The position numbers and the translations under genes were made by a program. Below are positions 25,001 to 36,500 of a stretch of 64,000 bases of DNA, one piece after another. How positions within the stretch are numbered: the first letter of the stretch is position 1; every line of letters begins with the position of its first letter. The DNA lies in contig OU612068.1 of NCBI GenBank assembly GCA_914767715.1, positions 27,776,001-27,840,000 on the forward strand, read 5' to 3'. Origin of the DNA: Membranipora membranacea (lineage: Eukaryota > Bryozoa > Gymnolaemata > Cheilostomatida > Membraniporidae). A model generated the notes under the pieces. The model ran no database searches. It saw nothing but the letters and a program-made list of their open reading frames with translations, and had not been told where the DNA came from.

Positions 25001-26591
25001 CCAGCTGCTGCTCCTTGCAATGCAGCTCCTTCTATAACTTCTGCTGCCGCCAGCGCTGCCGGTAACTCATCCGGTTGTGGTAGTTGTGCCCTCTCTCCAT
25101 CTAATACGGCCGCCAACATCTCATCTTCACTGGCCGGCTCCAGTGGAGAGTCTGTACCCGAGTCCACCTCCTCATTTTTATATTTCTACATCAACACCAA
25201 ACAGAATAATAAATATTCATCCATCAATGAATATGAAACCAACTTTGAGCTAAATTTGCGAGAATCTTTCAATTAGAAACAGCCAAAATCGCAATCTGAT
25301 CAGTGAGTGAGCGATACCTGCTGGCCTCTTGCTTTCAAATTGATCAGTCATTAATGGAACTATATACATTCTGAGTGAGCTATTTGGGAACGAATTTGTC
25401 AGACTGAAAGATGTGATAGTGATAATTTGCTTTAGTAAAGCATCGCTCATTCTAATTGAAAGACCCGCTGGCAGATCATCCAGTTGCAGGGCAAACATAT
25501 GTTTGAGAATCAGTTTGGCTTCTTCTGGTAACAAGTGAGATGTTATTTTGAAGAATACAAAATGACTGGGCAAGATATTCATTCCTGTAGCTTATAATGT
25601 ACCTTTTTACTTTTGCTGTAGAATTCTTCCTCATCTTCAAGGTTTAGTGATGATGTTAGAAACAAGTGACATGTAGAGCACAGCGGCTGTGAGTGATTAG
25701 AACCATAGAATCCACCGCACATGTGACATTGCTGATACTATAAGGTAAAAGAAAATGTTAATTTAGGTACTGATATTGCTCATCGCTTATCAACAACAAA
25801 ACTGTTTGATTGGTAAAACTACCACAACTACCATTTGAACGCCAATGAGGAAACTATGGGCTGCTGGATCTCAGGAGCATGTCCACAACTCAATTTGTTC
25901 ACTGCATAAATGCAGACTCGCAAAACTGTCAAAGCTTCAAACAATGACAGCTGGGTATTTGTGTACTAGATTAGATACAAACGGCCCTAGGCCTTGCAAG
26001 TACTGTATTTGCCCTGGTCCATATCAACCACCTAAAACAGTGGTTTTGGGTGAATGGACATAGACAAATAGGAGGCCTGTAAGTCCATGGGGCCCATGAG
26101 TGAATATGTATGTATACGTATGAGTGAATATGTATGCAAAACCCAGATGGGGGAAGTGTATTCAGTCCAATCATCATGCCTGTAATGATGTAGGCACACT
26201 CCTCTTGTTGTCCACAGTGCCTGAGGAGCCAGAGAAGTACTGAATAGGATCATCCATCATCAGCCACTAACTAGTCCAGTAGAGTTGAACACACAGACAG
26301 TGGAGTGGACATGGTTCTTGATTGACTAAGTGGAGTGGTGACCCAGTAGTAGAGTAGAAGTACAACTAAGGACTAGGAGTAACAGCTCCTTGGTACAACC
26401 AAGCAACTTACATCACTAGAAAGAATTTGTTTCAGCTGCCTTTTCCAGGTTTCATGGTCCTCATCATATATGATTATATTTGGGTCATTCTTCTCAGTTT
26501 GTGTCACTGGTGAATTGCTATCCTGTTGGTCAGAACTGGCTGCTGTAGAACTGGATGGTGCAGTTTCTCTCTCTCCTACATTGGAGGCCAT
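22065..26591 (-). CDS. F-box protein with E2-like (UEV-type) domain
   Basis: Ten exons give 541 codons: 26591-26412, 25737-25603, 25185-24942, 24700-24542, 24344-24152, 23873-23825, 23770-23686, 23561-23327, 22854-22657, 22212-22065. Most introns have clear signals; the 23770 acceptor and 23686 donor are weaker. A Cys-x2-Cys pair motif (CHMC...CSTC) lies at residues 64-83. A Glu/Ala-rich linker follows. An F-box lies at about 236-290 (MPPEGVLMKIFYYINDD...RRWPLF), expected to bind SKP1. A ubiquitin-conjugating fold lies at about 355-500 (RRLQCELKSIQKEP; INGPRGSPYEGGKFYLYL; YPLKPPHIQF; LHPN). At the active-site position the usual G-x-I-C-L-D reads GDIGLD: Gly453 replaces the catalytic Cys, so the domain cannot form a ubiquitin thioester. 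By inference it is an SCF-type adaptor carrying an inactive E2 module. No gene name is recognised. Confidence 0.85.
25983..26098. mobile_element. Small inverted-repeat element, family A copy
   Basis: A near-palindromic stretch centred near 26040 (TATCAACCACCTAAAACAG / TGGTTTTGGGTGAATGGACA), ending in a GGCCC/GGGCC-rich terminus. It shares its arms with the clearer copy at 27452-27591. It lies in intron 1 of the F-box/E2-like gene. Ends are approximate and no duplication was found. Confidence 0.55.
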
Positions 26592-27451
26592 TGTGTTAAA
26601 TATAATGACTGAAGCTAGCAGGTAGTGTTGGAGCAAAAAGTCAGTATGCACCATTAGCATACTGACTCTCGTGATCTGACTGGGCATGTAGATCACCGAT
26701 AAACTAGGCTATCATTACCACAAAGCAGGTGTCGTAAGGCTAAGTATGCATCATGCGTGACTTTAATTTGCGCATGTGCAAGAACAATGAGTTTAGTTTG
26801 GGTTCTGATTGCAACTTTAGTAAGAGGAAATGGGATATCCCCTGCATAAACTGTCAGTCAAAATCAGCTAATAATGACAAGAGAGGATAACTATTAATAA
26901 CAAATCCGCACACTTTGGGGAGTATGTCACCAGAGCAGGTAGCCAATCAGATAGCTTCGGAATTCCGAGACTCAATTTTGCAGAGATCAGCTCATGCCCA
27001 GAGCTGAGCATGCGCAGAATGCACCATTAGGGAAATTTTTGTGTATACTCTCAGCCTACAATAATTGGTGTCACTTGCTGATAAAGAGTTGTCGCCTGTT
27101 GGTTGAGTTAGAACAGACAACTTCTAAATGTTACATGTACAAATGAAAGAATTGTGAAAGCTGTATGATTTTGTTCTCATAGCTGTTATCATCCAATCAA
27201 AGGTTGACCTAAAATCCCCAAGGGTGAAGACTAGCTCACCTCTGGTAAAACAAGTTTATGAAGACAACAAGGTTGTGGTTATAACACTGAATTTATGTGA
27301 AAAGTGGCACGCATGCTAGGGAATCTGGCTTACTATATGTATTAAGGCTGACGTGTAATCAATTCCCCCTTGGAATGGTCCTGGGTTATAAAAAAAATAC
27401 ATCACCTAGGCTGGCTAACAACAAGTGTTCAAACAAGTTTTGCACGACAGC
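26592..27451. other. No gene; upstream of F-box/E2-like gene
   Basis: Upstream flank of the minus-strand gene. No open frame of note and no recognisable element. Confidence 0.4.
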
Positions 27452-27591
27452 CATGGGTGGGCCCCTGGGACTCACATGTCTTTACATTGCCAATGTCCAC
27501 TATCAACCACCCAAAAAACAACAAACTGGTGTTTTTTGGGTGGTTGATAGTGGACATTGTCAAAGTAAAGACATGTAAGTCCCAGGGGCCC
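27452..27591. mobile_element. Small inverted-repeat element, family A copy
   Basis: Arms of about 65 nt (ATGTCCACTATCAACCACCC and its complement, with outer GGGCCCCTGGGACT / AGTCCCAGGGGCCC) surround a short centre near 27520. The arms are over 90% complementary. It is a non-autonomous fold-back element of unknown superfamily; no clear target duplication is seen. Confidence 0.75.
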
Positions 27592-27863
27592 ATGATGATG
27601 AAAGCCTATCTGCAATGAACCAGAGCTGTGCTCAAGTACTTTTTTTCAGTTCAAGTAGAGTAAGCGAGTACTCAAAACAAAATCGAGTACAAGTACAAGT
27701 ATACACATGTTTCTGCCTTCCGAGTACAAGTAGAGTATCACAACTTGATTCCGAGTACAAGTAGAGTATCACAACTTGATTCCGAGTACAAGTAGAGTTA
27801 TCTCTCGAATTTCAAGTTCATGTAGAGTTTTCCTTCTGAATTTCAAGTACAAGTATAGAGTAC

Positions 27864-28662
27864 ATTAATCCAGGGAGAATGGAAGGGGAGGAGCTTGCAC
27901 TAGTAATATTGGCCAATCACAGACAAGTACTGGTGAATAGATGTTGATTACGGCTGAAATAAGTATTTTAATAGATACATCACACTCATTTTTTTATGTT
28001 TTAGCCATGAGATATACCAATCCATTAAAAATTATTGTCACCAACTAATCCAGAACACTTGAATTATGTACTGGACAAGTTATTATAACACAATTGTGCT
28101 AATAACACTCATTAATCATCAATGAAAGGCCCATGCCGACATATTTCGCTCCTTAAACCACCACATTCTGTAAGATTCCCTGCCTTCTAGTGACAGTAGG
28201 TATGTAAATGGGATATTGTTGGACAGCTCTCAACACCCCCTAACCACATGTGCTGAAATAATATTCAGATTCACAAGCTAAGTTTCTTTTCCTCAATGAA
28301 ACAACTCGAAAAATTGATACTATTATGGGTACCTTGCCCTGTAAGATTTGTTTATCAAGATGATTGTTTTTAGCTCTAAGAATTGTTTTCCTACCCTTTC
28401 ACATGTGTTCTTCAGCCATAAGAAGATTAATAAAGAATAATTTCATTCTACAATACAACAAAAATGATATTTTATTTTTGAACTTTCCATTGGAAAGTCA
28501 TAGATTTGTCACTTGAGAAGTTGTCAACCCACACTTTTCCATTCACTAATCATGGTTTCGTTGTGAGGGCACAACTCCAAAACGTAAGTAAGATCATGTT
28601 ATAAAAAGAGGTGTGGCCTATCGAGTGCAGGCTCCTCCCCCTTCCATTCTCCCTGATTAATC
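27864..28662. mobile_element. 785-bp TIR element nested in the hAT relic
   Basis: Termini CAGGGAGAATGGAAGGGG (27871) and CCTTCCATTCTCCCTG (ending 28655) are inverted over about 30 nt. The flanking 7 bp ATTAATC is duplicated (27864-27870, 28656-28662). There is no coding frame, so it is non-autonomous. Its outer 10 nt are the arms of the 18-bp palindromes elsewhere in this window. Its insertion post-dates the hAT element. Confidence 0.8.
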
Positions 28663-28849
28663 AAATATCAAGTACTTTTTATTAAATTAAAGTAAAACGA
28701 ACAAACAAGTAAAACAGCCAAATTAACCAGTACAGGTAGGCCTATATATATAATATAATAATGATTAGGGTTTGATAATAATATGATAAAATAATATGAT
28801 AATATAATAGTATAATGTCCAACTATCCCCGGGTTCTAGTTTTCTTTAT

Positions 28850-29107
28850 TTATACTAGGCCCTGCAGCCTGTTGCATTTGCAGAAAATGAGGTTCTCCAG
28901 AACGGCATTGCTCATTGAGGTGCAATGTGGCCTCATCAAGTTGCCACCGTGAGAGAATATCCTCTCGGCGGCAGCAGAACATGCCGGCACACGCAACACT
29001 TTTTGGCCAAGAGGGTACAGCTTGAAGAGTATTTCCCGCTTTTGGTGCCAGAACACCAACGAATCGCGTGCTGCCATGGGTGTTGATCTGGCGAGCTCCA
29101 GATACAT
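28850..29107 (-). pseudogene. hAT transposase fragment, dimerisation domain
   Basis: Eighty-five codons matching the C-terminal hAT family dimerisation region: hydrophobic LARSTPMAARDSLVFW, then VPACSAAAERIFSHGG and ENLIFCKCN near the end. The catalytic DDE/RW part is absent, and the frame opens upstream without the rest of the protein. It lies inside the element bounded at 27621-29392 and is not expected to be functional. Confidence 0.85.
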
Positions 29108-29553
29108 AGTAAACTGGCCGCAGAAATATTATGTGTCAACAGGGAGTTGACAACTCCCTGGTGCAAGTAAGAGTAGAGTATATTTGATGTAGAGTAAAGT
29201 AGAGTAAGTATATGTGATGTAGAGTAAAGTAGAGTAGAGTATTTAAGTTTGCAAGTAGATTCCGAGTACTTTCTTCCCAAGGGAGTACAAGTAGAGTATA
29301 TTTATGGCCCCTTCGAGTAGAGTAGAGAGTAGTTGAAATCGGTACTCGAGTAGTACTTGTACTCGAATTTGTACTCGAGTAGCACAGCTCTGCAATGAAC
29401 TAAACCCTAGTTCATTACCTCTTACCTCTTCTTCTTTAGCACGTACTAGAACATAGCGTAAGCAGTACGCCTCATTAATTTTAATCCTTAGCCAGCATGT
29501 GATTCAAATCTGTTGCCTTGCGACTATTTTGCATAGCATTAATATAAGTGTCA

Positions 29554-30810
29554 TCACTGTGGCCCCAGCTTTGCTTTGGTTTCACGAACTGTTTTTGGTA
29601 AGAAGCTGTTATAATACACTGATTTGCTAGCATATATCGTGGGGGGATGTCCCTGAGTCACTGCCCTGGTAACTGCAACATTAGCAGGTCTTTCGTTTAT
29701 AAGTTCATCATAAGCAGATGTGAGCGATTCATTGTTTTCCTCGTGGGACAGCAGGCGAAGTAACAGAGCATGTCTTATTTTTGTTCCCCTATGAGCTAGG
29801 GTTTCTAATTCTAGTTTTTCACGGGCCTCTGTCACACTATCCCTCCCTTTGAGGGTGGATATGAATCTTATGGCTTTGTGTTGCACCATCTCAATGTCAT
29901 TTATTAGATAACCTAGTGTCGTATCCCAGACAGAAGCTGCATACTCAACATGAGGTCTACATAGGCTGGTGTCGGCAAGGAGACGAGCGGATGCAGGGGC
30001 ATCACGTAGTGCGCGTTTAATCATGCCCAATTGTTTTTTGGCTTTTCCAATCTTACTATGAATGTGATTGTTAAATTTCAAATCCGACTGAAGAATGACG
30101 CCTAGGTAGCGAGTCTCCCACACAGTCTCTAGGGTTGTCCCGTCTAGCACATAGTTGGTATCAGGGGAAGTCGGAGACTGATTGAAGGGAAGAACTGAAC
30201 ATTTGTCAACGTTGAAGGACATGTACCACACATTTGCCCATTGCTGAAGTGCATACACATTGTTTTGAAATCTCAATTTGTCCTGAGCATTGTTGACCAC
30301 CTGGTAGATGAGGGTGTCATCGGCAAACAGACTAATGTCACAATCAACGTGGTCCGGCAGATCATTAATGGAGGCTAGGAAGAGTGTGGGGCCTAGCACC
30401 GACCCCTGAGGAACCCCAGAAGTTACAGGCAGTTCATATGAAAGTTTCCATTTAATCCTTACTTTTTGTTTGCGGTCCATAAGGAAGTCTTGAATCCATT
30501 TCATTACCTGTGTACTCACATTAGGAATGTTAGATAGTTTTTGCATTAGGAGTTTGTGTGGAACTTTATCGAACGCCTTCGCAAAGTCAAGAACTACGGC
30601 ATGAATAGTATCACCTTTGTCTACATGCCTAGCAATGTCATGATATGTGCCGCATAATTGTGTCTCACATGACAGCCCCTTACGGAAACCATGCTGCCTG
30701 TTATACAAGAACTTATCTAATGCAATGTTTAGGTGGTGAAGCACAATATGTTCGAGCAACTTGCAAGGAATGCTAGTAAGCGATATAGGAGACACATAGG
30801 GGAGACACAT
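29554..30810 (-). pseudogene. LINE reverse transcriptase fragment
   Basis: The longest intact part of ORF2, 418 codons. It holds the core RT motifs: LDFAKAFDKVPHK (first catalytic Asp), TSGVPQGSVLGP, and FADD (catalytic pair). The thumb and C-terminal region (FNVDKCSVLPF; RYLGVILQSDLKFNNHI) is typical of CR1/Jockey-group elements. The upstream part of ORF2 lies in other frames, so no complete protein can be made from this copy. Confidence 0.9.
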
Positions 30811-31782
30811 AAGCTAGCTTCCATTCACCAGGAAATGTTGAGGTAGATAGAGAGACTTTGAATATAGAAGTAAGGCACTTAGCAGTCATGATTGGGTCTA
30901 TTACGAGATCCTCTTCGCGTATATCATCTGGACCTGCTGATTTTCCATTCTTGAGAGCAGTAAGGAGGTTTGCAACTCCAGCATCAGATACCTCAATAGA
31001 TGAGGCGGTACAATTATATGCATTGTTGCTATCGAGTTGGTGTTGTTTGCAGAATTGTGAGCTGAAGAACTCATTCAAAATATTAGCACATTCTATTGGG
31101 TCTTCAGTGTGGTCACTTCCCTCAGTCTTGAGTTTCATAGGGGGCTTCGTAACACCTTGAGTCCACTTCAAGTGTTGATAAAATGGTTTACTGTTGCCTG
31201 TCTCGAGCGGTTTACAGATCTTAATGCTAATATAATCCTGTTCTATTTTACGCAGTTCAACACGGTGCGAACGCCTTTCTTGTTTGTTTTTTGTGAGAAA
31301 AAAAAGATCACCACTGTCTTATTATAGGTCTTGCGGTGCTTGGTGACCAGTTTGTTCGCTTTTCGATTGAACCAGCGAGGTTGATTAGACGGTTTAGGTC
31401 TCACTGACTTTACAGGTACTGCTTTATTAACAGCAAGTTTTAATTCTCCGGAGAAGGGACTCCACATTTCGTTGACATCAGTCATAGTCACTAAATCATT
31501 TTGCGTGATCCATAATTGTTCCTGAAATGCATCAACATCTGCTTTGCTGTATAGTCGTATTTCTCGAGTATTATCTAATGTGATACGTTTGCTGTATCGC
31601 ATTTCAATGTCAATGATATAGTGATCGCTAAGCCCTGGACATATGACATCTGCAGTTAGACTAGTCGCAACATTGGTACAAACTAGATCTAGTGTATTCC
31701 CCCCGACGTGAGTGGAGGAAGTGATGATTTGGGTCAGATTGTTCTCACGAAGAAAATAGAGAAAGTTTTCGTGCAGAGTTTT

Positions 31783-32292
31783 TTAAGCGGTCCCCGACTT
31801 TATTGATTCATTACGCCAATCAAAACCAGGGAAGTTCATATCACCAATTAGCACTACCTGGTCATTTGGAGATTTCTCAACTATTTTACCAAAGCTTTCT
31901 ACAAAGTTCAAAATATCATCACTATGGTGAGGGCGGTAATAACAGCATATTATCATACACTCGTCAAGCCTCACGAATAAGGCCTCCAACTCGCATGTTT
32001 GTAGCTTAATTTCTCTGGTTGCTATTGAACTATTTAAAGCCACGAGAACACCACCGCCATATATGTTGCGATCTTTTCTAAAGAAAACTAAGTTGTCATG
32101 ACATATTATGGTTCTGCTTGGTATTGAGTCATCTACATGGGTTTCGGTTAGGCATATTACATCATAATCGATAGTCATTGTTGTGAGTTCGGTAGATTTC
32201 CCTTTAGCAGATCGACAATTTGCAGAAAACAGTTTTAGCCGGTTGTAGGCATTACCCACTTCCCGCTTCTCTCCCTCATCATATCTACCCAT
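31783..32292 (-). pseudogene. LINE endonuclease fragment
   Basis: N-terminal ORF2 part with the apurinic-endonuclease-like domain: LFSANCRSAKGKS, ICLTETHVDDS, FVRLDECMIICCYYRPHHSDD and VVLIGDMNFPGFDW. An in-frame stop follows, but the same frame continues downstream with ENFLYFLRENN and SDHYIIDIE, so the stop is a point lesion. Confidence 0.85.
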
Positions 32293-33190
32293 TCCCCCGT
32301 CTCGTTTTTGGTTTGAACTTTCATGTCACCTGGACGGAATTCTTTCGCAGGATTTTCCTCTCTTAAAGCTCTGGTAGCTTTGCGTAGCTCATATTCATGG
32401 TCACGTACCTCTCTTGGCCTATCTATAAGACAATAGATGTTGGGATCATCTTTGAATACGTCGTTTACCCGCTTTAGAAACGCCCATTTATCATCTTCAT
32501 CCTTAAACAGCACCTTAATTGACCTCGGATTTTTTTGTTCTTCTTGTACTTTGCCTAAGCGGTAGGCATTTACTGGACCATGATTTTGAAGATGGCATTT
32601 GGTTGTCACAAACTCTTGAACTTGATTGGCAACTTTTTTCTCGGGTATTCGGCTAAGCCAAAGAGTATTGCATTCAATTTTCGAGTTTCAGTATCGGCAT
32701 GATCTATGTTTTTTTTCATCAGATTCCCATGCCACTACACTTGCTTGGAGGTTTCATCAATAGATTTCAGTATTTCTTCTTTGCTAGCTTTGAGAGCATC
32801 ACTGTACAGTTTATCAGAAGTGACAGTGCTAGTAGTTTGATTGGCAAGTTTTGCAGTCAGCTCTTTCACATCATGGTATATGGCATCAAGTTTTTCATCA
32901 GCTGATTTAGGGGCATCACTGTTATTGGGTACTTTCACTGTGAATGGCTTACATTTTGGACAGAACCATTTTGATACCCTTATTAGCTCCATCTGAGACT
33001 AATGTTGCTTTGGTCTACACAGGAGCAATGAAACCAATGTTCACAATTGCCACATTCTATCATCAATTGGTTTGTTGCTTTTTTGCTGCATTTTGCACAC
33101 TTATCCTTGTCTTTTGGTGGCATTTTGATGCTCTAGTGTTAGATGAGTTTAGTTGAAGGAATTGTTGCTATGCTGGCTAAGGTTTTCCAA

Positions 33191-33503
33191 TACTTCTTTG
33201 CTAAAGAGATCTGAATTTCTGAACAAAGAAGATTTAGGCGGCCATCTTGACCGAAACCGGAAACGTATCTTATCTATGAGTACATAGGCCTACAAACAGT
33301 CAGGGAAAATTCTCCCTGATACAGGCAACCAAATTCCCAACTTGTCTTTGGTCCTTATTTAAGTTTAACTGAATCAATCAGCAAGCTTTCCATCATTCAA
33401 TAACTTTACATCTCAATCTGATTGTGATAACTCTTTATTCTGATGGGTAGGTAAATTTACCATTGAAAGCATTATTGTAACTATTTTAGATTTTACTGGC
33501 AGC
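33191..33503. other. 5' flank of FBXO31-like gene
   Basis: Short spacer between the LINE 5' end and the FBXO31-like start codon. It carries an imperfect copy of the 18-bp palindrome at 33301-33318 (one mismatch between arms), flanked by AAACAGT and ATACAGG, which are similar but not identical. No promoter motif is evident. Confidence 0.4.
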
Positions 33504-36500
33504 ATGGCAGCGGCAAATATGGCACTACCACTCCCCAGTTTGCCTCAGGAGATCTGGTATCGAATATTCGCATATCTGGATGGTCAGTCTCTGAAACAGG
33601 CAATGATTGCTGATGAGCGGGTAGACAGTATGTTAGATGATGAGTTATTTTGGTACAGAAAATGCCAATGTGGTTAGTTTTACATTCCTTATGCGAAAAC
33701 TTGACAGCACAGGTCTACTCCAAGACCCATGGTCTCTGCCAATGTTGATTGCCCCCCTCCTCCTATAAAAAAAGACTCGAGAGGCAAGAGGGCCAGTCAA
33801 ACATTGCCAGATATTCAGGTGAGGGAGTCCTTGACAGGCTGAACATCACAGGTTAGCAAGAACCTGTAATTTTGCTTAAGTTTCAATCAGCGTATCTCGT
33901 TTACCCATGATGTCGGCATTGAGCTCATAAAACAGATAAAACAGACAAAACTAGTACAAACCTCAATAAATAAAATTTTTATAAGTGACCAAGTTATGAT
34001 ACTGATAGTAGAATTTGATTTATCAAGATTTAGAGAATTCGAAGCCTTCAGCGCACTTTGTCACATGTACTTTAAGACCAGTGTCTGCGATGAGTGACTA
34101 AGTTGAAATTATTATTATAATATAATCTATCAATCTTCAATATCAGACTTTAATATAAATCTCCACGTAAATAATGTGAGAACATATCGCATCATCACTC
34201 AGTACAGATCTTGTAGAAAAGGCAGAAGGTTGGGATAGAACAGGAATCTGCGTTGCTGAGTCCAAATACATCAGTCTGCAGTCGTTATGCAGTTAGCCTC
34301 AATGGTAATCTTTAGTCTCATCTAGTCTAGTCCACTTCTAATTGTTGTACAATCTTACTTTTATTATAGCATTAGATCTGCTTCCATTATATCCCAAATA
34401 TAAACTGAGCAGAGAAAAACGGAGCATAGCATGGAAATACTTATATCTCAACTGTAAGTAGTTTTTATATATGTGACTCCAATCAGAAAACTAAATGATT
34501 ACATTATTCCTGTGATTGTGTAGGTGAATGTTGTGTAACCTCATTCGGACTTCATTTTAATGTTACATTTTGGATGCCTTGCGCAGAGTCATCCCTGTGC
34601 AATAGCTGACCAAGAAACTGTGTTGTGGCGCAGGGCCGAGGGTCTGTCACTAATGACTAGACCAGGGGTGCCCAACCTTTTCTCTCACATGAGCCATTTA
34701 AAAAATCAATCACACCAAATGAGCTGACCATGTCGCATCACGTGTAGACAACATGGAAACAGTCAGTGATATATATGTATAATATTCATTCATGTATAAG
34801 TGCTGGCAAAATTACCAAAGCAAAGTCACTGTGGGAGATTATGAAAATTTTTTTGAGGCAATTTCTGGTCATATGAGGCGCCCTGGAGTTTTGTAAGCAT
34901 TTTAAGCATTTTGCAAATTTTTATAAGCATTTTGGAAAATTTAGGTTGGCAAGTCTGCAAGAAGACAACTCTACACACATATGTACAATGCAGGCACCCA
35001 GTACAATGAACTTGTATACACTATACATACATTTAATGTACATTGTACATGCATGAATTGAATGCATGAAATTCGGGCCAAAAAGCGCGTGAAATTTGCA
35101 AATATTAAAATGAGCCACCCAAAAAGCCAAAATGAGCCGAGGTGGCTCATGAGCTATAGGTTGGGCACCCCTGGACTAGACAATAAAGGTCAATTTTCAC
35201 TTTATATGGACTGTACTTTACTGTGCTCAACCAGCCACATCACCATTATGAGCTGCCAATCGTTGATTCACCTAGATAAGGTTTGATCAGATTTACCTGT
35301 GGTCGAAGCTGCTCCCCGTCTCAGAATACAGGCACATTGGATCAAATGTGATCTACTGGAAGACAAAAAAATGTATTTCTAAAATCATATAAAACTTTTT
35401 CATGCACTTTATATCGGTGATTCAATCATTTGAAATGTCCAATCTCTACTGTGAAGGCCCATGTTAATCAGATCATATACATGTAGACCTTTTTTATATT
35501 AACCAGTAATATCCCCATACGGCTATCTTCTGGGCTGTTGGCAAAGATGCAGTGATGATGCAGAAGATTGGACAGGAGCTCTACTCAAATTTATTGTGAG
35601 TTTATGGAACAATATACGGTCTCAGGTGATCAGATGCGTTCCATGTAACCTCAACTTAGCAACGGCTGATGTTGTCTTTGAATTGATCAAGTGGAAAAAA
35701 TATGATTCACCTCTCCAAAGTCCTCTCAAAAAAATAAATGAGCAAACGTCTATTTTCACATATTTCACCCATTCCCGCCCATCTCCTAGATCATGTTTGT
35801 GCCACAGACTTTATTCTCGAGTCTATGGTTGCCCTAATTAGCATGGATTGGGAGTTGCTCCATTCCAGCGATGAGGATCTTCAGTGGCATGAGTAGAAAG
35901 AAGCATCACCAAGTACAGGCAAATCGGATTAAAACTTTATCTACCACCTGTCCTCACACCTGTCCTCACACCTCACAACACCCTTCAAGATTTGAAACTT
36001 GTCCAATGGGATTCTAAATGTGAATGATATATTATAGATCTCGCCGGACGTCGGCCTAATACACGGGTACATGTCAAAATTCAATGATGGCGCTGAGTTG
36101 GATTTCATCAAGGTCATCACACTACATAATGATGGGGAGTTTTCCACTCATGCTTCAGTAGAACCATACCCTCTTGGTGTTATAGAACATGGAATAAAGG
36201 AATCTCCTACAAAAAGCTGTTTCTCTAGTCGGCCATCTGATGATCACTCTGAATATATGGAGCAAGTCTACACCTCGGAGGTCATGAAATTTGCAGGATT
36301 ACCTTCAGATACTACTGAGGTAACGTTGATTCAACCTTACATACTAGATGGATTGGTACCTATTTATTACACCAGACCAGAACTCAGCTTATCTAAGCAG
36401 GGAGTTTAGTAGCTTCACTGCTCTCCGAGAGCTGTCCCTCAAACTCCAAGTACTAACTTACACTCACAGCATAGGAAAATAGTGGTAAAATGTTGTTGAT

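Larger units (their letters stand above)
27613..29400 (-). mobile_element. hAT transposon relic with nested insertion
   Basis: Termini CAGAGCTGTGCT (27621) and AGCACAGCTCTG (ending 29392) are inverted. The 8 bp CAATGAAC flanks both ends (27613-27620, 29393-29400), as expected for hAT. Inside both ends, many copies of GAGTACAAGTAGAGTA-like sequence form subterminal arrays, known in hAT elements as transposase binding sites. A minus-strand frame at 28850-29107 encodes the C-terminal hAT dimerisation region (RVPACSAAAERIFSHGGNLM). The rest of the transposase is missing, so the copy is defective. Confidence 0.9.
29420..33190 (-). mobile_element. Decayed LINE (CR1/L2-like) with ORF1 and ORF2
   Basis: A nearly full-length non-LTR retrotransposon read on the minus strand. 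ORF1 (about 33130-32240) starts with a PHD-like zinc finger (CAKC, CGNC, HWFHCSC, then WFCPKC after a frameshift near 32995), followed by a coiled coil and an RRM-like basic region. ORF2 has an endonuclease of the exonuclease III fold (FSANCRSAKGK; CLTETHVDD; YYRPHH; GDMNFPGFDW; SDHYIIDIE) and a reverse transcriptase (VVLDFAKAFDKVPH; SGVPQGSVLGP; SLFADDTLIYQ). An in-frame TAA near 31783 and frameshifts near 31250 and 30790 break ORF2. The 3' end is approximate; no long poly-A is seen, which fits CR1-type elements. Confidence 0.88.

Noticed and set aside
27297-27618. Overlapping 82- and 93-codon frames
   Set aside because: They cover both arms of a small inverted-repeat element and share its palindromic sequence; no protein family.
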